Position numbers and translations under genes: made by a program
In this document: in pieces, positions 17,506 through 26,255 of the stretch
Layout: each line of letters opens with the position of its first letter
How positions within the stretch are numbered: position 1 is the stretch's first letter
Notes under the pieces: generated by a model
Told to the model about the DNA's origin: nothing
Seen by the model: the letters and a program-made list of their open reading frames with translations, nothing else
Database searches by the model: none
NCBI GenBank assembly: GCA_028868695.1
Contig: JAGWTZ010000008.1
Coordinates: 1 to 64,000 of the forward strand
Length of the DNA: 64,000 nucleotides
Direction: 5' to 3'
Origin: Alphaproteobacteria bacterium
Lineage (GTDB): Bacteria; Pseudomonadota; Alphaproteobacteria; Rhizobiales; Aestuariivirgaceae

Positions 17506-17531
17506 ATGATGTAAAACCATCTTTACATCAT
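17506..17531. promoter_or_regulatory. Inverted repeat operator candidate upstream of pckA
   Basis: ATGATGTAAA and TTTACATCAT form perfect 10-bp arms around a 6-bp spacer, and an extra half-site ATGATGTA lies at 17483-17490, 23 bp upstream. The element ends 43 bp before the pckA ATG. It looks like a transcription factor site; the factor is unknown. A PckR-type LacI regulator is known to control pckA in rhizobia, but I cannot match its motif here. Confidence 0.5.
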
Positions 17532-17574
17532 TCAATTTGTGTGGTGATGGTGGCTTCTGAAAAGGAGAAGCGCC

Positions 17575-19173
17575 ATGAACGCCATTGCCCCTGCCCCGCA
17601 TGTCGTCACTGCCAGTGATGAAGCCCGCGATTGCCTGATCCGCAGCGAGCTTTCGCGCTTCGGCCTTTCCTGGCTGGCCAAGATTTCATGGAATGAGGCC
17701 AACTGGCGGCTGGTACAAAAGTCGGTGGCCCGTGGCGAGGCCCAACTTTCGGCCACGGGTGCCCTGGTTGTTGAAACCGGCGCCCACACAGGCCGCAGCC
17801 CGAAGGACAAGTTCATTGTCCGGGACGAATCGACAGAAAGCCAAATCTGGTGGGACAACAACAAGCCCATGAGCCCGCGCCACTTCGAGGTGTTGAAGGC
17901 CGATATGCTGGCCTTCGCGCGGATGAAGGACATTTTCGTGCAGGACCTTGAGGCCTGTCCGGGTGCGGCGAAGAATCTGCCGGTGCGGCTGGTGGTTTCA
18001 GCCGCCTGGTCTGCGCTGTTCATGCGCCATCTCCTGAAGCCCACTGACGCCAAGGATGGTGAGTTCCGTCCTGAACTCACCATCATCTGCCTGCCCGGCT
18101 TCAAGGCTGATCCGGCGCGGCATGGCACTTCGTCTGAAACCGTGATCGCTCTCAATCTGGCGGAAGGCACGGTGCTGATCGGCGGCACGGCCTATGCCGG
18201 CGAGATGAAGAAAGCGGTGTTCACCGTCCTCAATCATTTGCTGCCGGCCCATGGCGTGCTGCCCATGCATTGCTCGGCCAATATCGGTGCCGACGGCCGT
18301 ACAGCCCTGTTCTTCGGCCTTTCCGGCACTGGCAAGACCACGCTTTCTGCAGACCCGGAGCGCGCGCTGATTGGTGACGATGAACATGGCTGGGGCGATG
18401 ACGGCATCTTCAACATCGAGAATGGCTGCTATGCCAAGGTGATCAACCTGAGCGCCGAGGCTGAACCCGCCATTCACAAGGCGGCGCATGAATTTGGCAC
18501 CGTGCTGGAAAATGTGGGCATGGATGCTGCCACAGGCGAAGTTGACCTCGCGGATGGGTCACGCACCGAAAACACCCGTGCCGCCTATGGGCTTTCCAAG
18601 ATTGCCAATGCCGTGCCCGGTGCCATGGGTGCGCACCCGGATGTTTTGGTGATGCTGACGGCGGATGCCTTCGGTGTCTTGCCGCCGGTTGCCAAGCTGA
18701 CGCCGGAGCAGGCGATGGAGCAATTCCTCATCGGCTACACCGCCAAGCTGGCGGGCACGGAGCGCGGCGTGAAAGAGCCTGAGGCCACTTTTTCCTCCTG
18801 CTTTGGTGCACCCTTCCTGCCGCTGCCGCCTCAAGCCTATGCCGATCTGCTGCGGGAAAAGATCAATGCACACGGCACGCGCTGCTATCTGCTCAATACC
18901 GGCTGGACAGGCGGGGCTTACGGCGTGGGCCACCGCATGAAGCTTTCAGCCACGCGCGCCATGCTGAAGAGCATTCTTGATGGCAGCGTGGAACAGGCAA
19001 AGACGCGAATCGATGCCAATTTCGGATTTGCAATTCCGGTTGAGCTTGCCGGAGTCGACTCGAAACTCCTTGATCCGCGTGAAGCTTGGCCCGACAAGGC
19101 GGCCTATGATGAAGCCGCCACTGCGCTGGCAGGGCGCTTCGCCAAGGCGCTGACCAAGGTACAGACCAACTAA
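17575..19173 (+). CDS. pckA: Phosphoenolpyruvate carboxykinase (ATP)
   Basis: A 532-residue enzyme that converts oxaloacetate and ATP to phosphoenolpyruvate, the gateway to gluconeogenesis from C4 acids. The P-loop is GLSGTGKTTLS near residue 245, with the Arg-rich HTGRSPKDKF substrate loop near 66 and the metal site in GDDEHGWGDDG near 266. A strong AAGGAG Shine-Dalgarno precedes the ATG. The gene ends in a shared hairpin terminator with ahcY. Confidence 0.97.
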   Translation: MNAIAPAPHVVTASDEARDCLIRSELSRFGLSWLAKISWNEANWRLVQKSVARGEAQLSATGALVVETGAHTGRSPKDKFIVRDESTESQIWWDNNKPMSPRHFEVLKADMLAFARMKDIFVQDLEACPGAAKNLPVRLVVSAAWSALFMRHLLKPTDAKDGEFRPELTIICLPGFKADPARHGTSSETVIALNLAEGTVLIGGTAYAGEMKKAVFTVLNHLLPAHGVLPMHCSANIGADGRTALFFGLSGTGKTTLSADPERALIGDDEHGWGDDGIFNIENGCYAKVINLSAEAEPAIHKAAHEFGTVLENVGMDAATGEVDLADGSRTENTRAAYGLSKIANAVPGAMGAHPDVLVMLTADAFGVLPPVAKLTPEQAMEQFLIGYTAKLAGTERGVKEPEATFSSCFGAPFLPLPPQAYADLLREKINAHGTRCYLLNTGWTGGAYGVGHRMKLSATRAMLKSILDGSVEQAKTRIDANFGFAIPVELAGVDSKLLDPREAWPDKAAYDEAATALAGRFAKALTKVQTN

Positions 19174-19191
19174 TCCCTCCCCCTGCAACAA

Positions 19192-19223
19192 AAAACCTCC
19201 CCGGTTTCGACCGGGGAGGTTTT
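19192..19223. terminator. Bidirectional hairpin terminator between pckA and ahcY
   Basis: A perfect 14-bp stem (AAAACCTCCCCGGT / ACCGGGGAGGTTTT) is closed by a TTCG tetraloop. The A/T tails at each end give a U-run to transcripts from both strands, so it can end both convergent genes, pckA and ahcY. Confidence 0.9.
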
Positions 19224-19244
19224 GCAGTTTCAGTAATGTCTAAC

Positions 19245-20651
19245 TCAATAGCGGTAATAGTCCGGCTTGAAGGGGCCGTTCTTGTCCACGCCGATATAGG
19301 TTGCCTGCGCGTCCTTCAAGGTGGTGAGCTTGGCGCCCAGTTTGGCGAGATGCAGGCTGGCCACCTTTTCATCGAGGTGCTTGGGCAGGACGTAAACTTC
19401 GTTCTTGTATTTGCCGGTCTTGGCATTGGTGAAGAGTTCGATCTGCGCCAGAGTCTGGTTGGTGAAGGAGGCGGACATCACGAAGCTGGGGTGGCCCGTG
19501 GCGTTGCCGAGATTGACCAGGCGGCCTTGAGACAGCAAGATCATGCGGTTGCCCTTGGGGAAGTGCACCAGGTCAACCTGCGGCTTCACGTTGGTCCACT
19601 TCAGGTTCCGCAGGCCAGCGACATCGATCTCATTGTCGAAATGGCCGATGTTGCAAACGATCGCCATGTCCTTCATCTCGCGCATGTCTTCTGCGGTGAT
19701 GACATCCTTGTTGCCGGTGGCGGTGACGAAAATGTCTGCCGTCTTCACCACGTCCTGCAGTGTCTGCACGTCATAGCCGTCCATGGCGGCCTGCAAGGCG
19801 CAGATCGGATCAACTTCGGTGACGACAACGCGCGCGCCAGCGCCACGGAGCGATGCGGCTGAGCCTTTGCCCACGTCGCCATAGCCCAGAACCACGGCCA
19901 CCTTGCCGGCCATCATCACGTCGGTGCCGCGGCGGATCGCATCCACCAGTGATTCACGGCAGCCATATTTGTTGTCGAACTTCGACTTGGTGACCGAATC
20001 GTTCACGTTGATCGCCGGGAAAGGCAGTTCGCCCTTCTTCTGCAATTCATAGAGGCGGTGAACGCCGGTGGTGGTTTCTTCCGATACGCCGATGATCGAT
20101 GCTTTCACCTTGTCGAACCAGCCTGGCTGATCCTTGATGCGCTTCTTGATCTGGGCATAGAGGCATTCTTCTTCCTCATTCGTCGGGTGGGCGATGAGGG
20201 TTGGGTCTTTTTCGGCCTTGGAGCCCAGGAGGATGTACATGGTGGCGTCGCCGCCATCATCGAGGATCATGTTGGAGAGCTGGCCGTTCGGCCAATCAAA
20301 GATCTTGGCGGTGTATTCCCAATACTCCTTGAGCGTTTCGCCCTTCACGGCGAACACCGGAATGCCCTTGGCGGCAATTGCGGCGGCGGCATGATCCTGC
20401 GTGGAGAAAATATTGCAGGAGGCCCAGCGCACTTCGGCACCCAGTTCCACCAGCGTTTCGATGAGCACGGCGGTCTGGACGGTCATGTGCAGGGAGCCTG
20501 AAATGCGTGCGCCGCGCAGGGGCTGCAGCGCCTTGAATTCGGCGCGGGTGGCCATCAGGCCCGGCATTTCAATTTCGGCCATGTCGAGCTCCAGCCGGCC
20601 CCATTCGGCCAGCTTGATATCGGCAACGTGATAGTCATGGGACTTGGACAT
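19245..20651 (-). CDS. ahcY: S-adenosyl-L-homocysteine hydrolase
   Basis: A 468-residue NAD-dependent enzyme that splits S-adenosylhomocysteine into adenosine and homocysteine, clearing the product inhibitor of methyltransferases. The NAD-binding [10 protein letters not shown] motif and the C-terminal KPDYYRY signature are present, as is the long alphaproteobacterial insertion near residues 150-190. The start is set at MSKSHDYHV because AGAGGTG lies before this ATG; an in-frame upstream codon would add only a non-conserved tail. A 20-bp palindrome lies 66 bp upstream. Confidence 0.97.
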   Translation of the reverse strand: MSKSHDYHVADIKLAEWGRLELDMAEIEMPGLMATRAEFKALQPLRGARISGSLHMTVQTAVLIETLVELGAEVRWASCNIFSTQDHAAAAIAAKGIPVFAVKGETLKEYWEYTAKIFDWPNGQLSNMILDDGGDATMYILLGSKAEKDPTLIAHPTNEEEECLYAQIKKRIKDQPGWFDKVKASIIGVSEETTTGVHRLYELQKKGELPFPAINVNDSVTKSKFDNKYGCRESLVDAIRRGTDVMMAGKVAVVLGYGDVGKGSAASLRGAGARVVVTEVDPICALQAAMDGYDVQTLQDVVKTADIFVTATGNKDVITAEDMREMKDMAIVCNIGHFDNEIDVAGLRNLKWTNVKPQVDLVHFPKGNRMILLSQGRLVNLGNATGHPSFVMSASFTNQTLAQIELFTNAKTGKYKNEVYVLPKHLDEKVASLHLAKLGAKLTTLKDAQATYIGVDKNGPFKPDYYRY

Positions 20652-20717
20652 GGGCACACCTCTGAACAAATGGGGATTGCGCGCGGATAGCATGGCGGGC
20701 GGGACTCGGCAAGAGCT

Positions 20718-20737
20718 ATATAAAGATATCTTTATAT
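20718..20737. promoter_or_regulatory. 20-bp perfect palindrome upstream of ahcY
   Basis: ATATAAAGATATCTTTATAT is its own reverse complement. It lies between the xre stop codon and the ahcY start, in the expected position for an operator. Its AT-rich form resembles ArsR-family operators, such as those of the S-adenosylhomocysteine-responsive SahR. That regulator assignment is inference. Confidence 0.6.
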
Positions 20738-20739
20738 GC

Positions 20740-21105
20740 TCAGGGCTGGCTGCGGCGTGGTTTCACGCGCTGCAGGATTTCAGCCAGCGTCTTGTCATCC
20801 AGCTTGCCAATGCTGAGGGCCAATTCATTGGCCAGTTCAGTGGCGGCCGGCGAGAGGCCGCTGGTGTCGATGGTGACCTTGGGGTGGGAAAGGCGCGAAA
20901 GGCGGATCAGATCCTCGGCTTCATCCCAGATGATGTTGAGGTGAGCGATCACGGATTGGATGAGATGCCAGGAGGGGCGGCCACGCTTGCCGTGTTCCAG
21001 CGCCGAGAGATAGGCTGGGGAAACCTGGATGGCCCTGGCCATCTGGGATTGGGTGATGCCACGTTCCTCACGCAACTTGCGCAGCCTGGCGCCAAAGGGT
21101 GTCAT
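20740..21105 (-). CDS. XRE-family helix-turn-helix protein
   Basis: A 121-residue protein with an N-terminal helix-turn-helix of Cro/C1 type (about residues 5-60; [18 protein letters not shown] then [14 protein letters not shown]) and a C-terminal helical region that may dimerise or bind a ligand. The start at 21105 overlaps the smr stop by 4 bp (ATGA), which supports this start over longer frames. It is the last gene of the tim44-like/mltA/smr/xre operon. Targets are unknown; the palindrome just downstream belongs to the next promoter. Confidence 0.85.
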   Translation of the reverse strand: MTPFGARLRKLREERGITQSQMARAIQVSPAYLSALEHGKRGRPSWHLIQSVIAHLNIIWDEAEDLIRLSRLSHPKVTIDTSGLSPAATELANELALSIGKLDDKTLAEILQRVKPRRSQP

Positions 21106-21695
21106 GCGCCCTCGCCCCCATGCTTGCGCAGGCGGACATAGAAAGCGCCGCCGCCGCCATGGCGCGGGTGGGCCGGCTGGAAGCCCACCACATGGATGCG
21201 GAATTGCGCTTCTTCCAGCCACATCGGCACCTCGCGGCGAATCTTTCCTTCGCGTTCAGGCGTGTGGAAATGCTTGTGGCCATGCAGCGTGTGCCGGGCA
21301 AAGGGCGAAGCGCCCTTGCCGGTAATCACCAGCACGAGGCGATAGCCTTGCATGCGGCGGGACGACAGGAAATGCAGCAAGGCGAAGCGGGCATTCTCAA
21401 TTGTCTCGCCATGCAGGTCGATGCGGGCTTCCGGCTCCATCTGGCCGCGGCCCAGCTTTTGAGTGGTGCGGCGGTCAAAACTGGCAAGAGCAGGCGGGCC
21501 AGAGGGTTTGGGCCCGCGTGGCGGCACTGGCATCTCCGCGGCAATCGTCTTGATATGGGCCAAGGCCAGCGGAAGTGCGGCTGACTTAGGTGCGGGATGC
21601 GCCTTGCTGCGGCGCGCGGCCTTGATCGGGGCCACGGAGGTTTTCACCTCATCCCACAGTTTCTGGTCCGGCACCTCGAAGGGTTTCTTGCTCAT
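21102..21695 (-). CDS. Smr/MutS2-domain protein
   Basis: A 197-residue protein. The N-terminal half is basic and Pro/Ala-rich; the C-terminal Smr domain (about 110-190) has the ARIDLHGET motif, the VITGKG motif and the HPRHGGGGAFYVRL end typical of the fold. Smr domains are usually nucleases acting on DNA or RNA; stand-alone versions like this have no settled role. It overlaps mltA and xre by 4 bp each, so translation is probably coupled. Confidence 0.88.
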   Translation of the reverse strand: MSKKPFEVPDQKLWDEVKTSVAPIKAARRSKAHPAPKSAALPLALAHIKTIAAEMPVPPRGPKPSGPPALASFDRRTTQKLGRGQMEPEARIDLHGETIENARFALLHFLSSRRMQGYRLVLVITGKGASPFARHTLHGHKHFHTPEREGKIRREVPMWLEEAQFRIHVVGFQPAHPRHGGGGAFYVRLRKHGGEGA

Positions 21696-22783
21696 GGCAG
21701 CAAGCCTTTTGCCACGGCCTTGGGCAACAGCGCCACCATGCTGCCCGGGGATTTCATGTGGCCTGCATTAAGCGCCGCATTTTTGCCCCAGCCCCAATAG
21801 ACATCACCGCGCACCAGCCCGCGAATGGCCGTGCCGGTATCCTGGGCAATCATCAGGTGGCGGAAGGGTCTTGCGCCGCCGTGGGCCTCCGGCGGTTCAT
21901 GCGTGCCAACAAAAAGGGGCGTGCCAAACATCCAATAGGTGCGGTCCACCGCCAGCGACCGCAGCGGCGTCAGATTGACCTTGGCCGCGCCAATGGCGCC
22001 GAGGGCGGAGTCACTGATTTCAGTTGGCCGGAAGAACACAAAGGACTCGTTGCACCACAGCAGCTGGCGCATTTCCTCCGGGTGATCCTGCATCCACTGC
22101 CGCAACAGCTGCATGGACATGGTTTGCCGTGTGCCCACGCCGCGCGCCAGCAAAACCGAGCCGATGCCGGTGTAGGGCCGGCCATTCTTGGCGGCATAGG
22201 AGAGGCGGATGATCTGGCCATCCGGCAGGCGCACACGGCCATTGCCTTGCACCTGAATGAAAAAGGCATCCACCCAGCTTTTCAGGAAGCAAATCTCAAG
22301 CCCCCGGCCCGCCAGAGCGCCGCCTTCAATTTCGCGTCGGGTGAAATAGGGCATTGGCTGGCCATTGACGCGGCGGCCGTAGCCCAAGCCTGTGGCCTTT
22401 GCTTCATCTTCGGCAAACGCCACCAGATCATCCGGCCTGGCATAGATGGGCACGGGGAAATCGGCGCTCGGCGCAAGGGCGCCTTCGGCTTCCGGCTCAT
22501 AATAGCCGGTGAACAAGCCTTCGGGCCGCTCCGTGTCGCTCACTTCAAGGGCCTGAAACTGCGATTCGAAGAAGGTGCGGGGATCACTTGCCTTGAGCGC
22601 GAGATCACAGACCATCAGCCACTCTTCTTTCAAGCCGCCAAAGTGGGCCGGACGCTTGAAGCCGTGGCCGGTTTGCAGAATCTCGATGGCAGAGCGCTGG
22701 AAAGCGGCAAGGGCCGGGGCCAGATCATCTTCCCGCCAGCCCGGAATTTCAGCTGGCGTGATGGCGCGCAGCCGTTCAGGCAT
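21692..22783 (-). CDS. mltA: Membrane-bound lytic murein transglycosylase A (MltA family)
   Basis: About 363 residues. It carries the MltA domain (GYYEPEAEGAL near residue 94, then FLKSWVDAFFIQVQGNGRV) and the C-terminal 3D domain with IAQDTGTAIRGLVRGDVYWG, which includes the catalytic Asp region. It cleaves glycan strands to 1,6-anhydro products. No lipobox or clear signal peptide is visible at this start, which is unusual for an outer-membrane enzyme. The ATG at 22783 overlaps the upstream gene by 8 bp; a TTG at 22801 is an alternative start. Confidence 0.9.
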   Translation of the reverse strand: MPERLRAITPAEIPGWREDDLAPALAAFQRSAIEILQTGHGFKRPAHFGGLKEEWLMVCDLALKASDPRTFFESQFQALEVSDTERPEGLFTGYYEPEAEGALAPSADFPVPIYARPDDLVAFAEDEAKATGLGYGRRVNGQPMPYFTRREIEGGALAGRGLEICFLKSWVDAFFIQVQGNGRVRLPDGQIIRLSYAAKNGRPYTGIGSVLLARGVGTRQTMSMQLLRQWMQDHPEEMRQLLWCNESFVFFRPTEISDSALGAIGAAKVNLTPLRSLAVDRTYWMFGTPLFVGTHEPPEAHGGARPFRHLMIAQDTGTAIRGLVRGDVYWGWGKNAALNAGHMKSPGSMVALLPKAVAKGLLP

Positions 22784-23462
22784 CGTCTTGGGTTTCCGCA
22801 AGCAGCCAGGCCCGGTCCGGCAAGCTCAAATCCCGCGCGAAGGTCCACAACTCCCTGACAGTGACCACGCGCTTTTCATCACCACTGAGCGTTTCGCCGG
22901 ATTTGCCCTTGAGGGCGGAAACCACGTCGCTGGCAAAGGCAATGTCCAGCTCCGCGAGATTGCCGGAGCACCGCGCCTGGCGCAGCCCGGCTGACTTGAT
23001 GCCGACAAAATTGAAGCTGGCGCTTTCACCAGCTGCGGTGCGTCGGGCGATTTCGGTTTCAAAAGTTTTCAGCGTGGCAGGCGTGAGCAAAGGGCGCAGG
23101 CTTGCCAGATCGCCACGGGCAAAGGCTTCAAGAATGCGCTCATGCGCCAGCTTGGCACCGGCCACAACCTCATCGGTGTTGAAGGCCGAATCCCGCGCGG
23201 CGATGGCAAGGAGGGCCAGGGCCAAGTCTGAGCCTTCCGGTGCATAGCCTTGCCAGACGGGTTTGACAGGCTGAGACTCCAAAACCAGATCGGAAGGCTT
23301 TGGCTCAATGCGAACGGGCCCGGCCTCATCCGGCTGGGGCGGCGGCGGAGGCTCATCGCCAGGCAAACGCCCCAAGACCTGCCAGAGCTTGAAGGCGGCG
23401 ATGGCCGCAACGGCAAATATCATGATGTTCAGCGGGTCTGCGAAAATGGCCATGAACATCAT
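22776..23462 (-). CDS. Tim44-like domain protein (TimA type)
   Basis: A 228-residue protein with an N-terminal membrane helix (about residues 6-24, NIMIFAVAAIAAFKLW), a Pro-rich linker (about 30-50) and a C-terminal Tim44/TIM44-like NTF2-fold domain (about 85-220). Alphaproteobacterial homologues resemble mitochondrial Tim44 and are thought to act at the inner membrane, possibly with translocation or protein quality control. It heads an overlapping operon with mltA and is divergent from secB, another export factor. The start is the first of a cluster of in-frame ATG codons (23462, 23459, 23453). Confidence 0.85.
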   Translation of the reverse strand: MMFMAIFADPLNIMIFAVAAIAAFKLWQVLGRLPGDEPPPPPQPDEAGPVRIEPKPSDLVLESQPVKPVWQGYAPEGSDLALALLAIAARDSAFNTDEVVAGAKLAHERILEAFARGDLASLRPLLTPATLKTFETEIARRTAAGESASFNFVGIKSAGLRQARCSGNLAELDIAFASDVVSALKGKSGETLSGDEKRVVTVRELWTFARDLSLPDRAWLLAETQDDA

Positions 23463-23555
23463 TTGGCATTTCGATGGCAGGATTTCAATTGAGGCGCTTC
23501 CCTTGCGGCTCAGTGGCCTTTCTGATAGCTGCTGACCGGAAATCAAGAGGCAGAC

Positions 23556-24143
23556 ATGGCAAAGGCGATCAAGACGGCACCGCGCAAGGCTCAACCCAAA
23601 TCCGGCAACGGCAGCAGCGAGAAGCAGGCCGCCGCCGCGCGTCCCGCCGTGGCCCCCGCCGCGCAAGCAGCACCCGTGCAACTTTCAGCGCCTGAACCGC
23701 AGCCGGGCACCCAGCCGTCGATGCGCATCCTTGGCCAGTATCTCAAGGATTTCAGCTTCGAGAACCCAAATGCGCCGCTGTCGCTGGGCCCGCAGGCCAA
23801 GCAGCCGGACATCAACATTTCCGTCAACGTCAACGCCCGCAACCTTGGCCCTTCCGATTTCGAGGTGGAACTGCATCTCGACGCCAAGGCCACCGGCGAA
23901 GGCAAGGTGATTTTTGCCGCCGAGATTCTTTATGCCGGCATGTTCCGCATGGAGAACTTTCCGGCAGCACTGCTGCAGGCCGCGGTTCTCATCGAATGCC
24001 CGCGCATGCTGTTCCCCTTTGCGCGGCAAATCCTGGCTGACGCCACGCGCAATGGCGGCTTCCCGCCGCTGATGCTGGACCCGATTGATTTTGCCGGCAT
24101 GTACCAAAAGCGCATGCAGGCCCAGGCGCAGGGCCAGGCCTGA
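23556..24143 (+). CDS. secB: Protein-export chaperone SecB
   Basis: A 195-residue SecB. The conserved domain starts near residue 55 (MRILGQYLKDFSFENPNAP) and includes EGKVIFAAEILYAGMF and the ECPRMLFPFAR helix. About 50 residues of Lys/Ala/Pro-rich extension precede it. SecB holds preproteins unfolded and hands them to SecA. AAGAGGCAG precedes the ATG. Its stop TGA directly abuts the convergent dnaQ stop, leaving no spacer. Confidence 0.95.
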   Translation: MAKAIKTAPRKAQPKSGNGSSEKQAAAARPAVAPAAQAAPVQLSAPEPQPGTQPSMRILGQYLKDFSFENPNAPLSLGPQAKQPDINISVNVNARNLGPSDFEVELHLDAKATGEGKVIFAAEILYAGMFRMENFPAALLQAAVLIECPRMLFPFARQILADATRNGGFPPLMLDPIDFAGMYQKRMQAQAQGQA

Positions 24144-24830
24144 TCACTGTTTCCAGAGGGCGGCCTCACCAAGGCCTGAAATCCAGCTTTCGTGAGCCTT
24201 GAGCTCATCCTCGCTGAGCCGCGGTGGCAGGGCATTGGGCCTTCCGCCGATGGATCGCTGTTCAAAGCTGGCGACAGCACTGATCTTGGTCACTGATCCC
24301 ACCAGGCCAAAGCTTGTCTGCTTGCCGCCGATCATCTCAAGATAGACATCAGCCAACAGCTCGGCATCGAGCAAGGCGCCGTGTTTGGTGCGCCTTGAGT
24401 TGTCGACGCCATAACGCTTGCACAGGGCATCGAGGCTGTTGGGGCCCATGGGATGGGTGCGCCTCGCCATGGCCAGCGTATCCACCACCTGGGACATCGG
24501 GATGGCAACCTTGTTGGTATACCCCAGCTCAGCATTGATGAAATTCATGTCAAAGCCGGCGTTGTGAATGATCAGCGTGGCATCGCTGACGAAGGCAAGG
24601 AATTCCTCCACCTGGGCTGAGAAGACCGGCTTGTCCTTCAGGAAGGCCGCACTCAGGCCATGCACAGCCTCGGCCTCCTTGGGCATGTCGCGCTCCGGGT
24701 TCAGATAGACATGATAGGTGCGGCCGGTGGGCAGGTGGTTGAGCAATTCCACGGCGCCTATTTCCACAATGCGGTGGCCTTGCGCCGGGTCGAGCCCGGT
24801 TGTTTCAGTGTCCAGAACGATCTCACGCAT
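24144..24830 (-). CDS. dnaQ: DNA polymerase III epsilon subunit (3'-5' proofreading exonuclease)
   Basis: A 228-residue DEDDh exonuclease with Exo I DTETTGLD at residues 7-14, Exo II (HNAGFDMNF near 92) and Exo III containing HGALLDAELLADVY. A C-terminal extension can contact the alpha subunit. It removes misincorporated nucleotides in the replicase. It overlaps coaE by 8 bp within the coaE-dnaQ, aroE, maf minus-strand set that runs away from the origin. Confidence 0.95.
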   Translation of the reverse strand: MREIVLDTETTGLDPAQGHRIVEIGAVELLNHLPTGRTYHVYLNPERDMPKEAEAVHGLSAAFLKDKPVFSAQVEEFLAFVSDATLIIHNAGFDMNFINAELGYTNKVAIPMSQVVDTLAMARRTHPMGPNSLDALCKRYGVDNSRRTKHGALLDAELLADVYLEMIGGKQTSFGLVGSVTKISAVASFEQRSIGGRPNALPPRLSEDELKAHESWISGLGEAALWKQ

Positions 24831-25419
24831 GGGGAAGAGCCTTCCAATCCTGCAAAACCTTAAAGAGAGAGTTCTTCATTTCAGCAAGTGTTGAATTGTT
24901 TTCGATCACCGCATCGGCCTTCAGGCGCTTTTGGGCATCGGGCATCTGGCGGGCGAGAATCATGGCCAGGCGTTCCTCGGTCATGCCCGGCCGGCTGAGG
25001 GCGCGGGCGCGCTGTAGCTCGGGCCGCGCAGAAATGACGATTACCTTGCCGACAGTCTTTTCGCCGCCGGTTTCGAACAGCAGCGGCACATCCAGGATAG
25101 CTGCCCGGTGACCTGCCTTGCGCGCCTCATCCAAGAAGATTTCGCGCCTCCGGCGGATTTCGGCGTGCACCTTTGTTTCCAGCCGGGAGAGGAGCGTGGA
25201 ATCCTTGAGTACTGCTTCAGTCACAATTTTCCGGTCCACCCTGCCGGATTGAGTCGCCTCCGGAACGAATGGAGCAATGAGGGCCGCACCTTCCGGGCTG
25301 TCATAGAGACGGTGCACCTCGGCATCAGCATCGAAAACCGGCAGGCCCCACTCCCGGCACATTTTCACGGCCTCGGATTTTCCCATGGCAATGGAGCCAG
25401 TCAGACCAATGACCAGCAT
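24823..25419 (-). CDS. coaE: Dephospho-CoA kinase
   Basis: A 198-residue P-loop kinase that phosphorylates dephospho-CoA in the last step of coenzyme A synthesis. The P-loop near the N-terminus reads GLTGSIAMGKS rather than the more common GGIGSGKS, a form also seen in rhizobial enzymes. VFDADAEVH and LDVPLLFETG motifs follow. The start overlaps the aroE stop (TAATG), typical of tight coupling. Confidence 0.95.
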   Translation of the reverse strand: MLVIGLTGSIAMGKSEAVKMCREWGLPVFDADAEVHRLYDSPEGAALIAPFVPEATQSGRVDRKIVTEAVLKDSTLLSRLETKVHAEIRRRREIFLDEARKAGHRAAILDVPLLFETGGEKTVGKVIVISARPELQRARALSRPGMTEERLAMILARQMPDAQKRLKADAVIENNSTLAEMKNSLFKVLQDWKALPHA

Positions 25420-26255
25420 TACCGGAACTCCGGATCAACATCGCGGGCCACCAGGCGGTAGAGCTCTTCCGTCACGGCTGGTTTCTGGCCAAACCATTTC
25501 TCAAAACCCACCACGGCCTGATGCAGCAGCATGCCGAGGCCGCCGAGAGTGGCCAGGCCCCGGGCTTCAGCCCTCCTGAGCAGTTCGGTCTTGAGCGGCA
25601 CATAGACAATGTCGGCCACGATCGCTGAAGACGGCAGACTGGAGAGCTCTACATCTGGCCCAGGCTGCCCGGCCATACCTTGCGATGTGGTGTTGACCAG
25701 CAGTGTTGCTGTTTTCGATTCGCTGTCGAAATGATCCGGATCTACAGAGCGTACGGCAGGGCCGAACAGTCCCGCCAGCTCTTCCGCGCGGGCGACAGTT
25801 CGGTTGACGATGGCAATTTCAGCCATACCAGCCCGGAGGAGCCGTTCGATGATGGCACGGGCCGAGCCACCGGCGCCAAGAATAATGGCTTTCTGGGCTT
25901 TGGCGTCAAAGCGCGGGTAAGCCGACAGGAGATTTTGGTAGAAGCCTTCTCCATCCGTGGACGTGGCGCTCAGCTTGCCGCCATCGAAATATACCGTGTT
26001 GAGCGAGCCGGTCTTGCGCACTACGGCATCGAGATTGGGAATGAGCCGAAGCGCCGCTTCCTTGTGGGGAATGGTGACATTGCAGCCCTCATAGCCTTCC
26101 TCTCGCAGGTGGCTGAGAAAATGGGCTAGCTGCTCTGGGCGCACTTCACGCTTTTCATAGAGGCCAGCAATCCCCAGTCTCTTGAGCCAATAATTGTGAA
26201 TCAAAGGCGAGCGGGAATGGGAAATGGGAAATCCGATGACGCAGGCTTTTTTCAT
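25419..26255 (-). CDS. aroE: Shikimate dehydrogenase (NADP+)
   Basis: A 278-residue enzyme that reduces 3-dehydroshikimate to shikimate. The substrate site SHSRSPLIHNYW lies near residue 13, the catalytic Lys is in NVTIPHKEAA near 66, and the NADP-binding loop is LGAGGSARAI near 125. It overlaps maf by 4 bp (ATGA) and coaE by one base, so the minus-strand genes from maf to dnaQ are probably one operon. Confidence 0.96.
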   Translation of the reverse strand: MKKACVIGFPISHSRSPLIHNYWLKRLGIAGLYEKREVRPEQLAHFLSHLREEGYEGCNVTIPHKEAALRLIPNLDAVVRKTGSLNTVYFDGGKLSATSTDGEGFYQNLLSAYPRFDAKAQKAIILGAGGSARAIIERLLRAGMAEIAIVNRTVARAEELAGLFGPAVRSVDPDHFDSESKTATLLVNTTSQGMAGQPGPDVELSSLPSSAIVADIVYVPLKTELLRRAEARGLATLGGLGMLLHQAVVGFEKWFGQKPAVTEELYRLVARDVDPEFR

